Shown piece after piece: positions 10,855 through 22,163 of a DNA stretch of 64,000 bases. A model generated the notes under the pieces. It saw nothing but the letters and a program-made list of their open reading frames with translations, was not told the DNA's origin and did no database searches. Position numbers and translations under genes: made by a program. This stretch comes from Pegoplata infirma (taxonomy: Eukaryota; Arthropoda; Insecta; Diptera; Anthomyiidae). The stretch is from positions 184,136,281 through 184,200,280 of the forward strand of contig OY992536.1 of NCBI GenBank assembly GCA_963921195.1. Reading direction: 5' to 3'. Position 1 is the stretch's first letter; each line of letters begins with the position of its first letter.

Positions 10855-11779
10855 AGATAGAATAAAATGCCTGCGAATTTTGTACTCTTGCCCAAAACAT
10901 TAAATCATGATAGTGTTTTGCTGATGATTTGGGTGTACTTGCCAAAGCTAAGTTTTTTTAGAAAAAATAATGTTATATTCATCTGCCATATCATGCAAAA
11001 CGAATCGAAATATCGGTCGAGGACCCCATTAAGTTTATATATTATTGATCCATTTCTAAGGCACTCTACCTATATACATCCGTCCAACTGTCTATAGAAA
11101 GCAAGATGCTTTCTACAGTGTATTAGTGTGTTACTTAAGGGCAAAAAAGTGTTTTTACATTTTAGAGATTATAAAAGATTCGGTACCGAAAAATTTAACA
11201 CTCTCAATTGTTTTTTGCACATTTAATAAACAAATGGAATTTTTTTTGTCAAAAGTTTAGACTTATTGAAAAAGGAGTTTTTTGTAAAAAATGGAAAAAA
11301 TTATTTTTTTTTTTTTTTACGAAAAATAAAATTACAAAATAAAAATTTTGATGAAAAAAATTGATGAAAAAAAAAGTTTTATGCCCAAAAAAAAAAAAAA
11401 AAATTGATAAAAAAAAAGTTTTATGAACAAAAAAAAAATTGACGAAAAAAAAGTTTGATGAAAAAAAAATTTGATGAAAAAAAATTGATGAAAAAAAATG
11501 TATGAAAAAAATTAATGTAAATAAAATTTAATGAAAAACAAGTAAAAAGTTAAATTCGTCTTTGCCGAATGTATTGATATCCTCCACAATGTAATAAAAG
11601 ATTATTTGAAAAAAAAAAAAAAAAATTTTTGGACAAAAAACATTACGCGGAAAATTTTTTTGGTAAAAAAAAAATTCAGCGAAAATTTTTTTTGGTATAA
11701 AAAATTGGTTTGTAATTGTAAAAATTCCATTCTGTGTCCAATTCTGTTCACATATGCCAACTAGCAGCCAATTCAAAGC

Positions 11780-12240
11780 ATTTTGTATTTTTAGGTTATG
11801 TAGAATATACCAAAATTTTCGAGGTGTTCTTACATTTTAGTTCATAACATTTGAACCGCTGCACACTGGGTAATTTGAGCCAATTTTTAGGCCAAAAATA
11901 ATTACAGCCAAAGTTTTGGACCGATATGGCTGAAATTTTAAATTTAAGAGTTTTTTGTGAACACGCACAGCTGGATTTTATGAATTTGGAAATAGTGGAA
12001 ATTTTTAGGGTTGCCACCATACGAAAAAAAGTGAAAAGACTGAATATCTCGAAAACGAATAGGCTAATTTTTTTGAAACTCGGCACGAAGAAAATACGCA
12101 AGGATGCTACCAAAAATGGCACATAAACATTTTGTTTGATTTTGATCGAAAAAGCTGTTATTTTTTAAGCGGGCCTTGTACCACCTTAACGAAAAATTTT
12201 CACAAAAAGTTCGTACTATTTCCTTCAACGAAGCCAGATT
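11780..12240. other. Unassigned repeat-like block
   Basis: Starts near 'cactgggtaatttgagccaa' and ends near 'gcgggccttgtaccacctta'. Both strands are open for about 65-108 codons, but the products have no family features. The style ('gaccgatatggctgaaat', 'tcgaaaacgaataggctaa') resembles non-autonomous insect repeats. Probably one insertion in the right arm. Ends not established. Confidence 0.35.
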
Positions 12241-12479
12241 TTGGTTTAAAACGTTATTTTAATCAATTTTACTGATAATAAAATTATAAACAGCAACAGC
12301 GTTTTTTCTCTTAGTTCTTTTCCCAATCCAAACGTTAGAAAGTTCAACATATTGCAAGCTGAGGCTGTCTGAAAGAAAATTATATATCTCAAAAAGTGCA
12401 AAAAATCGCAACGTAAAATAAAAAAAAAAATCGGAAATATTTTCATGATGAAAATTATGAAAAAAAAATTGTTAAATAA

Positions 12480-13020
12480 AATAAATTGATTCAAAAAAAT
12501 ATTTGATGAAAAAAAAAATTTATAACAAAAAAAATGATCAAAAAAAAAAAAAAAAAAATTTGATGAAAAAAAAAATGGATGTAAAAAAAAATTTTATGAA
12601 AAAAAAAAATGATGAAAAAATATTTGATAAAAAAAAAATGAAAAGAAAAAATTTTATAAAAAAATAAAAAATTTGATGAAAAAAAAAAATGATGAAAAAA
12701 AATGAAAAAAATAAAAAATTGATGACAAAAAATGGATAAAAAAGAAATTTGATGAAAAAAAAAATGATAAAAAAAAATTTGATGAAATAAAAAAAATTGG
12801 ATGAAAAAAATATTTGATGAAAACAAAAATATTTTATGACAAAAAATATTTAATGAAAAAAAAAATTTATAAAAAAAAAAATTGACGAAAAAAAAAATTT
12901 GGTGAAAAAAAAAATTTTGATGAAAAAAAAAAATTTGATGAAATAAAAATTTTACGAAAAAAAAATTTTATGAAAAAAAAAAAAAAAAAAATTTGATGAA
13001 AAAAAAAATATTGTTGAAAA
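12480..13020. repeat. A-run/TTTGATG satellite (inverted counterpart)
   Basis: About 30 units of TTTGATG or a close variant followed by 8-12 A. It is the reverse complement of the array at 5560-6060 and directly abuts the same 'caccagctggtgaa' block, which supports the inverted-arm reading. Phe-rich minus-strand frames are satellite artefacts. Confidence 0.85.
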
Positions 13021-13085
13021 ATAATTATGTTACGTTTTATTCACCAGCTGGTGAAAAACGGATTTATTCACCATGAGGTGAATTA

Positions 13086-13962
13086 CACCGCTCAACACTC
13101 ATTTTCCGGTTTGAATTCTGATGATCATTTTTAGTAGACTTTGATCTCCTGATTCCAAATCTGTTCTCCAAATTTTCCCACCACTTCCAGATTTTTAGTT
13201 ATTCACGGTTGAAAATGCAAAAAATTACGATTTTTGCATTATTTAAAAGCCTGCAAAGCAGCCATTCAGTGGAATACAAATCTGGTATAAAGCGCAAAAG
13301 TATAATTTGTCTATGGTCTCCAACATAAAACACAATTTTTTTCAAATTATTACGTTTGGTGGGGCTTTACATGCGTTTTAAAATGTTACTCTTAAAATTA
13401 CCATTTTTGTAAAATTTACATTAGTTTTTTGATATTTTTCAAAGAAAAACTACAAAAAAAATAAATGTTTTAAAAATTTAAGCTTTCTGTGTTATTTTTT
13501 GTATAAACTGGAAGATATCTTGAATGGGTTTAAAAGTCTATAAGAAAGAATGAACTTTTGCCTAAATTTTGAGCTCATCGCAGTAAAGATTAATCATCTG
13601 GCTTTTGTTTTAGAGCTTTTTAAAAATGGTGCTTTTTTAAATTTTTTTGACAGTGTTTTTTTAAAATGCATGTTTGGCCAATAATGGTGCAACAACTTAA
13701 AATGTTTTTGATCATATTTTTGAGATCATAGTTCAATTCTACTCTCACGCTTTATACCAGATTTTTATTCCACCCAGCGGCTGCTGTGCAGGTTTTCAGA
13801 AAAGGCAAAAATCGTTTTTTTCGCATTTTCAACCGCGAATAATTAAAATTTTTGACGTGTTGAAAAAATTTGGAGCACGGATTTGGAATCAGCGAGTCAA
13901 AATCTTTAAAAATTTTATATGAAACTTCAAAAGGGAGCCAAAACTCGATTTGTTGAGCGGTG
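13086..13962. mobile_element. Harbinger-like fold-back element (TTA duplication)
   Basis: Ends are CACCGCTCAACA and TGTTGAGCGGTG, flanked by TTA on both sides (13083-13085, 13963-13965); a 3-bp T-W-A duplication is the PIF/Harbinger hallmark. The arms pair along most of their length, for example 'gattccaaatc', 'ggttgaaaatgc' and 'atctggtataaagcg' on each side, leaving a small centre near 13.5 kb. Removing the element makes the right arm continuous with the left-arm module order. No transposase. Confidence 0.75.
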
Positions 13963-14138
13963 TTATTATCCATGTTACAAATCGAAGTTACAAACCTTTT
14001 TGGTTTTAAGAAAATGAAAACAGTAATTCTTATTTTCTGTTTTGTTAGTCGGTAGCTTATATAGTCAAAATGAGGTGGCGTCCTGCATCATTTTTAAAAT
14101 TAGACACCAGCCTAAAAACATTATCTTGTTAAAAATCT

Positions 14139-15261
14139 AAGTTTGACCTGTCTGAGCTTATTGCCCTTAATTCAGTTTTTAAGGTCAGTTTCTTTGACGC
14201 CACATATACCATATTGGACTTATTCGAAAGGGAATCTTTAGGCACACACTCTGGTATGCAGTTTTTCCAATGTCCAAAATGTTCACTTTGCGAACTTTTC
14301 TTGTAAGATTACAAGAAAACCCAACGGTAGAATTTAATTTTGATGGCGGAATTGAGAGGGTCTAGTTTCTGAGTTAGAACCTACATTTTGTGGAGCTGTG
14401 TTATCTAAAGCTGCATCAATTTCTGATTTGTCTGTTCATTTACAATCAATTATAAGTGTAATCAGCGTATCAATACTCTTGAGAGATACTGTATTTTTGA
14501 TTTTGTTCACATCATTCTCATGGCATATCTTGATTTTTTTTTCGTACTATTATTGTTTATTTTAGCCAAAAGTTCCGTTATTTTAGCAATAAAGTAAAGT
14601 GTAAATAGTTATTGTATAAACTTAACAAATATAATTGAAAGATTTACTACACCAATTCCAATTGTGTTTAAAATAGTGTTATTTTTTCTTTAACTTTTAA
14701 TTTGCTCAAGTACTTTTAATTAATTCAAACAACTGGGAGTCAGTTAGGTGTATTTTAACTGGGAATTAGTTAAAAATTCAGTAGCCAGTAACTGGGAAAT
14801 TTTTTGGGTGTAGAGCTAGAAACTATTTGGTAGAAATTTGGGGACAAATCGGATATGATTAATCCGTGGCGGCCGGCGATCAAAGAGCATGTGACAAACC
14901 TTTATTTAAAATTAATTTGATCGAAATCCGATTATTTTAAACCGTGGCACCCTTCGATTAAAGTTTTGGATTTTTAGAAAACTTTTACCAAATTTCACAA
15001 GCAAGTTAAGGTTTTCAATAAATGGTGACAAAATCTGGTAATGGTATTTTATTCCTCTTTATTTTGAACTTTAGAAATCGTTAACACGAAAATATTGGGA
15101 AAATCTAAGAAATTTTTTTTTCATAGTGTCCGATTTGACATGGAATGCCCCATACCCCTGATGGGGTCCTAAACCAATATTTCGTGGTGTAATAAACGGA
15201 ATTACAAATTTTTTACTAGAGTGGAGGGCATACAAATTTTTTTTCGTATGTATTTTGAAAA
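14139..15261. other. Mixed repeat remnants, no gene
   Basis: At 14690-14815 'actgggaattagttaa' motifs end in 'ttgggtgtag', like a MITE end. At 15130-15225 there is a minus-strand fragment of the dispersed repeat with the GGGGTCC / 'aatatttcg' core. The stretch 14860-14960 holds 'ggcggccggcgatc' in an otherwise AT-rich context. No coding potential. Confidence 0.4.
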
Positions 15262-15288
15262 TCTATATCTATATACATCCCAACAAAC

Positions 15289-16246
15289 ATTTACCTTTGA
15301 AATACATTGAATATTATATTGATAGCAAGTTTAAAATTTAAACCTTAGCCTTGAAAACCAGTTGAAAATAACATAGTTCTCAACGTGAAAACAATAGCAT
15401 TCTCAAAGAAAACGGCATGTAAGTTCTCAAGTAAAATTTTCAAGTTTATTTAGATTTGATATATAGTTTGAGATTTTTTGAATGTATAATGTTTCTCCAA
15501 TGTACACAAATATTTTTAGCTTGAAAATATGCTTACTATCCAATTGAATTTTAGTGTAGTTTTCAAAGAATTCTCAGACTTATTTATAATGATAATTTAA
15601 CATTATTTTTCAAATGAACCTCAATACTATTTTTTATTAAAAAAACTGTAAATACGAATTTTAATAATAATTGCTATTTATTTGCACTAAAAATTGTTAA
15701 TAAAAAATTACATCGAATGCCATTTTTGAGGTCGTCTCCTTCCAGGTTTTCTTCTTCAGCCGTCTGCTCTTTAAAATTCGAAATCTTTAAAGAAAAGAAA
15801 AGACGCTATTAAATGTATAACTTTTTTTCATAAACTCATGTGTACTTACTTTTTAAACGTTTATGCAAGTTTTTATACTTATAGCATTCAATTGGCACAA
15901 ATGCATAAAAATACATAAAATTTCTAGATTTTTCTTCTTAATTTTTAAAACAAAATTTTAAGTTTTCTGACAATTTGAAATTCGGAATTGAACAACATTT
16001 GAAAACAAAATTATTTCCACCCATAATCAATGTTCGATATTAGGTTTGAGAAACATGGAAAATCAATTTGATGTTTATATTTTTTTGAAAGGAATTAATA
16101 GTATAGGAAAAAACAAATATTTCCAACATGTTTCAAATTTAGTTTAAATGTTTAAATTTTTGTCACTGAAAACAATTTGAAAAACACCCTTGATATTTAG
16201 TGCCAGTTTGATTTTTTTTCAAAGGCTGGAATTGATGTTTGTTGGG
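15289..16246 (-). mobile_element. CCCAACAAACAT terminal-repeat element, copy 2
   Basis: Inverted, closely similar copy of the 3777-4746 element: same 12-bp ends, flanked by AT on both sides. It inserted in the 5' tip of the Helitron ('tatatacat' / 'atatataaaaatg'). It preserves the exon-like open segment at about 15715-15787 (minus strand) and the mini-intron sites. Confidence 0.75.
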
Positions 16247-16812
16247 ATATATAAAAATGAATGTGTGTATGTATGTGGGTATGTATGTATGTATGTTCCG
16301 TATGGACTCGAAAACGGCTGGACCGATCTTGATGAAATTTTCAGGGAATATTCAGAATAGCCTGGCGAGTAACACTGTCAAGTCGGATTTTTGATTTTCC
16401 GTATGTGGGCGGAGGGGCGTGGCAAAATCCAATTTTTACATTCCACCACTAATGACATCAATATATAAAAAACGGATGGCCCGATTTTGATGAAATTTAA
16501 ATCGAAGTACTAAGCAATTACTAACTGTGTGTTAAATTAGAGCGTTATCGGACAAAGGGGCGTAAAATGCCACGCCCCTTTGAATTGAATTGAAAATATT
16601 TCTGCATGCTTTGCAATAATGCAAAAACGGCTGATACGATTTTAATTACATTTTTAGCACTGATAGTACCAACGGAGTGCGGAACAATAGGACATGTTAC
16701 ACTACGATTGGAAAGAGAGGCCTAAAATGCCACGCCTCTTTTTACTATTTTACATGCTTCGCAATTACGCAAAAGTAGTTGAACCGATTATCTTGGCGTT
16801 TTTAGTCAATAC

Positions 16813-18367
16813 TAGCTATACCCGGTCCGCGTTGCTGGCCCTAAGAAAAAAAAAACTGTTTTATATTGCATCTTAATTTAAATATAGTGTCGGACAAAAT
16901 TAAAGCACGGGTCCAGGTTCAGCTATTCACCTTTGGTTCCACCCTCGGTTAGCACTCTATAGGAAATCTGAAGAAAATCGGTTCAGCCGTTTTTGCGTGA
17001 TTTTTAAACAGACAGACATGTCATTTAACGAATTTATATCGAATCATGATAGTCTAAAGTTCCATGCTGCATTCTCGATTAGTACTATGTATCTGTGCTG
17101 CAAATTTCATTGACATCAGTTTTGCCGTTTTTGTGTAATTACGAAAGAGGAGGAAATAACTTTTTATTTATGAAAAAACGGGAGTGATATTGTATGCCCT
17201 TTTGCCGAATCACGCTATACATATGACCTACAGTTCCCGCTCGGTTAGTTCTATCAGTAGTGACAGATTCGGCTTATCCGTTTTTGCGTGATTTCACAAC
17301 AGGCAGGTATAAAACAAAGGGGCTTGTCAATTAAAGCCTCTTTGTTCAATCGTGGTCAGTATAGTACTGAGGGCGTTGCAATTTTGATCCCTTTTTCTAA
17401 TAACGATCTTATATGGCCTACATATGCACTTGGTTAGCACTGTATGTAGTGAAAATGTCAAGAGAATCGGTTCAGCTGTTTTTGTGTGATTGCGAAACAG
17501 GCAGACAATGTCCAGTATAGTACAAAGGGGGTGTGGCATTTTACGCCCCTTTTTCCAATCGTAGTATAACATGGCCTATAGTTCCGCACTCGGTCAATAC
17601 TATCAGTGCTGAAAATTTAATTAAAATCAAATCAACAGTTTTTGCGTTATTGCGGAGCATGCAGAAATAAAATTCAATTCAATACAAAGGGGCATGGCAT
17701 TTTACGCCCATTTGTCCGATCACGCTCTAATTTGGCACACAGTTAGTACTTGGTTAGTACTATCGTTGGTTTGATTTTCTTCAAAATCGGTCCAGCCGTT
17801 TTTTATATATAGATGTCATTAGTGGTGCAATGCTAAAATTCGATTTTGCCACGCCCATCCGCCCACACACAAAAAAATAAAAATCTGACTGCACAATGTT
17901 ACTCCCTAGGCTATTCTGAATGATCCCTGAAAATTTCATCAAGATCGGTCCAGCCATTTTCGCGTTCATAAGGAACAAAAATATAGCCGTTTTTTACGTT
18001 ATTGAAATAACTTTCAATTCAATACAAAGTTGCATGGCATTTAACGCTACTTTGTCCGATAACGCTCAAATTTGGCACATAATGAGTACTCATTTAGTAC
18101 TATCTTTGGTATAAATTTCATCAAAATCGGTCCATCCGTTTTTTATATATAGATGTCATTAGTGGGGGGATGCAAAAATTGGATTTTGCCACGCCCCTCC
18201 CCCCACAGACGGAAAATCAAAAATCCGACTTGACAGTGTTACTCGCCAGGATATTCTGAATATTCCCTGAAAATTTCATCAAGATCGGTGCAGCCGTTTT
18301 CGAGTCCATACGGAACATACATACATACCCACATACATACACACATCCATTTTTATATATATAGATT
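16813..18367 (-). mobile_element. Non-autonomous Helitron, - orientation, nested in the + Helitron
   Basis: Read on the minus strand it starts TCTATATATATAAAAATGG (18367 downward) and ends TATAGCTAG at 16813, flanked by A and T of the host Helitron. It consists mainly of tandem units of about 130-180 bases with 'gttagtactatc', 'aaaatcggttcagccgtttt', 'gcgtgattgcgaaacaggc' and 'ggcattttacgcccctttg'. Its 3' end (ggaccgggt then CTAG) matches that of the host Helitron at 19.63 kb, so host and guest are close relatives. Confidence 0.65.
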
Positions 18368-18488
18368 TATAATTGTAAAAAGGCGCGAAAACACAATGAA
18401 TTTCATTTATAGGGGACATCCCATAAGCGTTGGTCAAGCAAACAAAATATATATTCCGGCCACTTCCGCAATCAAGCAAAAACGACTA

Positions 18489-19090
18489 ACAAGGGAAGTC
18501 TCCCTGGTGTCACCCTCCGATCTTCATGAAATTTGGATATGTTGTTAAGAACGAAAATTAATTCGACACGTATTTTTTTTTAGCGGCCCAAATTCATTTT
18601 TTAGAGGGGTCGATTTGTATGGGGGGAAATTGACCTTTTTCAGTTTTTCACGATTTAAGCCTATTTAAACAAAATTAATATAGGCATGTGTGGTATCAGA
18701 TTAAAGGTATTAAAAATACCTATCTCGTGGTGTTAACAACGGGCCATAGAAGTTAATATTTTTCGACTTATTAACAAAAATGTCCTAAAATTTTAGTAAT
18801 TTACTCAATATGACAAAAAGTTGTGCATGTTTGGATACGTTCTTAGCACACGTAGATAGGTTTTCCAAAGACCTTTCATTTGGTATGCAACGTGACTAGG
18901 TTTCTTTCAATAGTATAGGAGATAAACGAAAAAAACTGAAAAATGGCCTTGTCTTCCCCCCTCCTTTTTACCCCCTAAATATGAATTTGGGCCGCTAAAA
19001 AAAAATACGTGTCCCTTTATTTTTTCTGCTCTACAAAATAAAACCAATTCCATAAAGATCCGCGGGTGACACTAGGGAGACTTCCCTTGT
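18489..19090. mobile_element. Fold-back element with ACAAGGGAAG ends
   Basis: Left end ACAAGGGAAGTCTCCC, right end GGGAGACTTCCCTTGT. The arms pair on (gtgtcacc / ggtgacac, 'gcggcccaaattca' / 'tgaatttgggccgc'). A relative with ends ACAAGGAAGGTC is at 36662-37218. A TA duplication overlapping the end is possible for both. Non-coding. Confidence 0.7.
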
Positions 19091-20107
19091 AAGCAGATCC
19101 TAACTAAATTTCCTGCATAGATAGTGCTAAATGAGGGTGGAACTACAGGACATATAAGAACACGATTCCCCTTTATGCTATACTCAACGTTATTTTATCT
19201 TTTACTACTGATAGTACTAACCGAGCTGGAACTACAGTTCATGTTCATGAGCGCGATTCGGCAAAGGGGTAAGAAATGCCACTCCCTTTTTTTATTTAAT
19301 AAAAGTTATTTCTTCCTCTTCCGCAATCACACAAAAACGGCTAAACCCTTTTAATTTAAATTTGCAGCATAGATAGTACTTACCGAGGACGCAACATGGA
19401 ACTTTAGCTATATTAAAAGCCACGATTCGATAAGAATGCGTAAAATGAAACGCCGTTTGTACTATAATTAACGTTACATCTCTATAGATTTCTCTATAGA
19501 TAGTGCTAACCGAAGGTTGAACTAAAGGCTACTTCTGGACCCGGTCCCGTGCTTTAGTTTTGTCCTACACTGTATACTAAGATCGAGATGCAATAGAAAA
19601 CAGAATCGACGTTTTTTCAGGGCCAGCAACGCGGACCGGGTCAGCTAGTAAATTTATAAAATTTAAATAATTTCAATCAACCTATTTGTGTTATTGTTAA
19701 TTTTTGCCAAAATATGTACTCAAAAGTTTGAAATATACATAAAATATGAATTTAAAACCAAAATATGCAAAAATATGCATTTCCACCAAAATATGCAAAA
19801 AAAATCATGCTTTGGAAAGATATTTGGTCGATATCGGTTTTAGACTATCGACAAAAAACATGCATTTCAAAAAAACAGGATTTGCACGAAAGTCGCTATA
19901 TATCAGACATGTGCACAGGTACATTCGTTTCTTCGCTTACACCGAGTCATTCGCTTCAGAGTACACGACTTTTAGAGTACAGTGTTTGCGAATTAGAATG
20001 TTTACAATGATGAGTAACAACGAAGTGAAAATTTTTATTGTTTGAACTTTTAGAATGTAAAAAACATTCGTTTCTAGAATGACAAACATAGAAGTGATTT
20101 TGGATCA

Positions 20108-20592
20108 AAATCGATGGCCACCCTAAAGAGAGAGGGTAGTCTTCACATATTTGGACCCTGTTGGGTCCTAACTTTGAATCAAAAAATTCGAGTTCCCGGA
20201 AATTTTAAAATGTTCATATCTTGGTAACTCCCGACGACACGACAAAAAGTTCTGAAGTAATTTTATTGCCCTTGTATCGTAGAACAAGACCACCGAATTT
20301 CCGAGAGCAATCCGAGCAATAGTTTTTGGGTTATTTTAGTTTTAAGTGTATTTAACCTATTGGGTCCTAAAAACTGAAATAACTCAAAACCTATTTTTCG
20401 AATTGCTTTCGGGTGTTCGGTGGTATTGTTCTACGATCCAAGAGCTACAAAATTGTTTCAATACTTTTTGTCGTGTGCATTTTAAAAACAAAATATGAGC
20501 GTTTTAAAATTTCGTGGAATTTGAGTTTTTTTATTCAACGTTAGGACCCGGTGGGGTCCACTCATTCCCTAAAGGGTCGCCACTGATTTTGA
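20108..20592. mobile_element. Fold-back element with TGGGTCCTAA arms
   Basis: The arms mirror each other: 'tcaaaatcgatggccaccct' at the left against 'gggtcgccactgattttga' at the right, then 'tgggtcctaactttgaat' against 'attcaacgttaggaccc', then 'cgaattgctttcgggtgttcgg' type text near the centre. Similar phrases recur at 20.64-20.85 and 51.4-51.8 kb, so it is one member of a family. Confidence 0.65.
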
Positions 20593-21061
20593 TTCGAATT
20601 TTTGCTCCGTTTTTGCTCTTTCTTGCATAGTTTTCGAGACATCGCAGTTTTAGTTTTAAGACTTTATTTTTAGGACCCAAAAGGTTTAATACATTTGAAG
20701 CTTAAATAACTCTACAACTATTGTTCGAATTGCTTTTGGTTGTTCGGTCGCCATTGATTTTAGTCCGAAATTTTGCTTCGTTTTGCTCTATCTTGCTTAG
20801 TTTTTGAGATATTAGCATACTAAATTTTAATATTTTAAATTTTGGTTATGACGTGAGTGAACGAACGAAATTTTTGAAAATGAAAATTTTCACTCGGTGA
20901 GTGAATAAATAAGATTAAAAAAAATTGTCAAAAAAAAAAAAAATGTCAAAAGAAAATTGTCAAAAAAAAACTTTTCTTGAAAAAATCATTTGATTTATTC
21001 GCTTCAGAGTACAGTATTTTAGAATATTTCTAATTCTAAAATACTGTTCTCGCTTTTTTTG

Positions 21062-21867
21062 TTTTTATACCCTCCAACCACAGTATGGGGGTATACTCAA
21101 TTTGTCATTCAGTGTGTAACGCATCGAAATATCGGTCGGAGACCCCATAATGTATATGGGTCATTCCAAGCCAAATCACTCACTTTAAGACCCGACCCCT
21201 TACGATTTATTTTATTTTTGGATATGTTTTAGTACTTATTAAATTAATTAAAAATTTCAATTTCTTAATTTTTTTGAGAAAAATCGACATTTTAAAAAAT
21301 TGATTACTCAACACCATCTTGAAATAAAAGGCTGAAAATTGGTGTCCAAGTTGCATTTAATAAGTACTAAAACATATCCAAAAATAAAATAAATCGTAAG
21401 GGGTCGGGTTAAAAGTGAGTGATTTGGCTTGGAATGCCCCATATATTATTGATCAGTGATCGATTCTAAGACATTCTAGTGATGTCCGTCCGTCCGTCTG
21501 TGGAGGACACGATACAGTCCAAAATATAAGAGCTAGACTCTTGAAATTTGGCACGAATATGTCGTAGGCACGTCATAGGCTGGTTAAGTTCGGAGATGGG
21601 CAAAATCGGACCACGGGGAAGAAAGTTTCCCCTTTAAGAACTAAACAAACCTCTGAAAAAACGTAATTTTTTATAGATTTTTAGTGCTTTTGCTTAGCAA
21701 ACGAAACATTTTTTATGTCAGAAGAAGTTCAAAGTCCTGCAGTTGGATCCAGAAAGGTTGTCTCCCACGACCGAACCCCCCCCAAAAAAAAGACGCCCCT
21801 GTGTTTTTATTTAACGTGTTGGAGGGTATAAAAGATTACGCACAGCCGAATTTAACGCTCTCACTTG
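21062..21867 (+). mobile_element. Dispersed repeat family D (DINE/Helentron-like), copy 1
   Basis: Starts TTTTTATACCCTCCAACC, carries the core 'aatatcggtcggagacccc' and a GTCC-rich microsatellite (gtccgtccgtccgtctg), and ends with 'ggagggtataaaag', a hairpin (attacgcacagccgaat) and TCACTTG. Other copies give the perfect hairpin ATTCGGC-ACA-GCCGAAT. 'TATACCCTCC' near the start and 'GGAGGGTATA' near the end form subterminal inverted repeats. Non-coding. The class assignment is by resemblance to fly DINE-type repeats. Confidence 0.65.
21168..21440. mobile_element. Small near-perfect fold-back in the D copy
   Basis: Arms of about 90-100 bases pair almost perfectly: GGGTCATTCCAAGCC...ACTTATTAAAT against the reverse at 21355-21440 ending GGAATGCCCC. 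Comparison with uninterrupted D copies (44.1 kb) shows the insertion fell in 'gtatatatatta' with an AT or TA 2-bp duplication. The 'GGCATTCCA' end relates it to the larger fold-back at 41309-42392. Confidence 0.8.
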
Positions 21868-22163
21868 CTTCTTTTCATCGCAAGCATAGAATACATTATT
21901 CATTTGTTTCGAATTGAAAGAATAGAATTCTGTTTTTCATTCTTAATTTTTAGAATGTCTCTAAACGACTTTTAAATGCATTCCTGCACATGTCTGCTAT
22001 ATACAGTGGGCTATATACAGTGGCGAGATACAGTTTGTTAAAGACAAAGTTAACAATACTAAACGTTATTATTATCAAACGAGTATTATTTTGGAAAATG
22101 CTATGTAGGTTATTTATTAAGCTTTAATTTAAGCTTAATGGCGTCCAGATTGAGTAAATAATA

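Larger units (their letters stand above)
10855..14138. repeat. Right arm of the large inverted repeat
   Basis: Mirrors the left arm (5325-6400): dispersed-repeat module with 'aatgcctgcgaattttgt' and 'aatatcggtcgaggacccc' at 10860-11040, satellite arrays at 11.30-11.53 and 12.48-13.02 kb, the 'caccagctggtgaa' block at about 13040-13085, and the 'agtcggtagcttatatagtc' / 'ggtggcgtcctgcatc' block at 14045-14095. It is longer than the left arm because of insertions, including the 877-bp fold-back at 13086-13962 and unassigned text at 11.78-12.24 kb. Another dispersed-repeat end (acaagtaaaaagttaaattc) starts at about 11538. Confidence 0.6.
15262..19649 (+). mobile_element. Non-autonomous Helitron, + orientation, heavily interrupted
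   Basis: Begins TCTATATCTATATAC after an A at 15261 and ends CAGCTAG at 19649 before a T. The A|TC...CTRR|T layout without a target duplication is the Helitron signature. Body pieces 16247-16811, 18368-18488 and 19091-19649 share monomers of about 130-180 bases in one orientation (aaaaacggctgaaccgat, 'tttgtcc', 'acgcccctttg'). Interruptions are the CCCAACAAACAT element (15289-16246), an opposite-strand Helitron (16813-18367) and a fold-back (18489-19090). No Rep/helicase coding sequence, so it needs a helper. Confidence 0.65.
19914..21996. mobile_element. hAT-like element with CAGACATGTGC ends
   Basis: Left end CAGACATGTGCACAGG, right end read inward CAGACATGTGCAGGAA. Flanks CTATATAT and CTATATAC match in 7 of 8 positions, a hAT-type duplication. 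It encloses a fold-back (about 20108-20592) and a dispersed repeat (21062-21867). Short frames at 19746-20045 read through the left end and show no transposase motif. The 19650-19913 stretch outside it is AT-rich with 'aaatatgca' repeats. Confidence 0.6.

Noticed and set aside
3777..16246. One giant palindrome from 3.8 to 16.2 kb with the CCCAACAAACAT copies as its tips
   Set aside because: The two copies have different 2-bp duplications (AA and AT) and different neighbours, so they inserted independently; the inverted structure proper is limited to about 5.3-14.1 kb.
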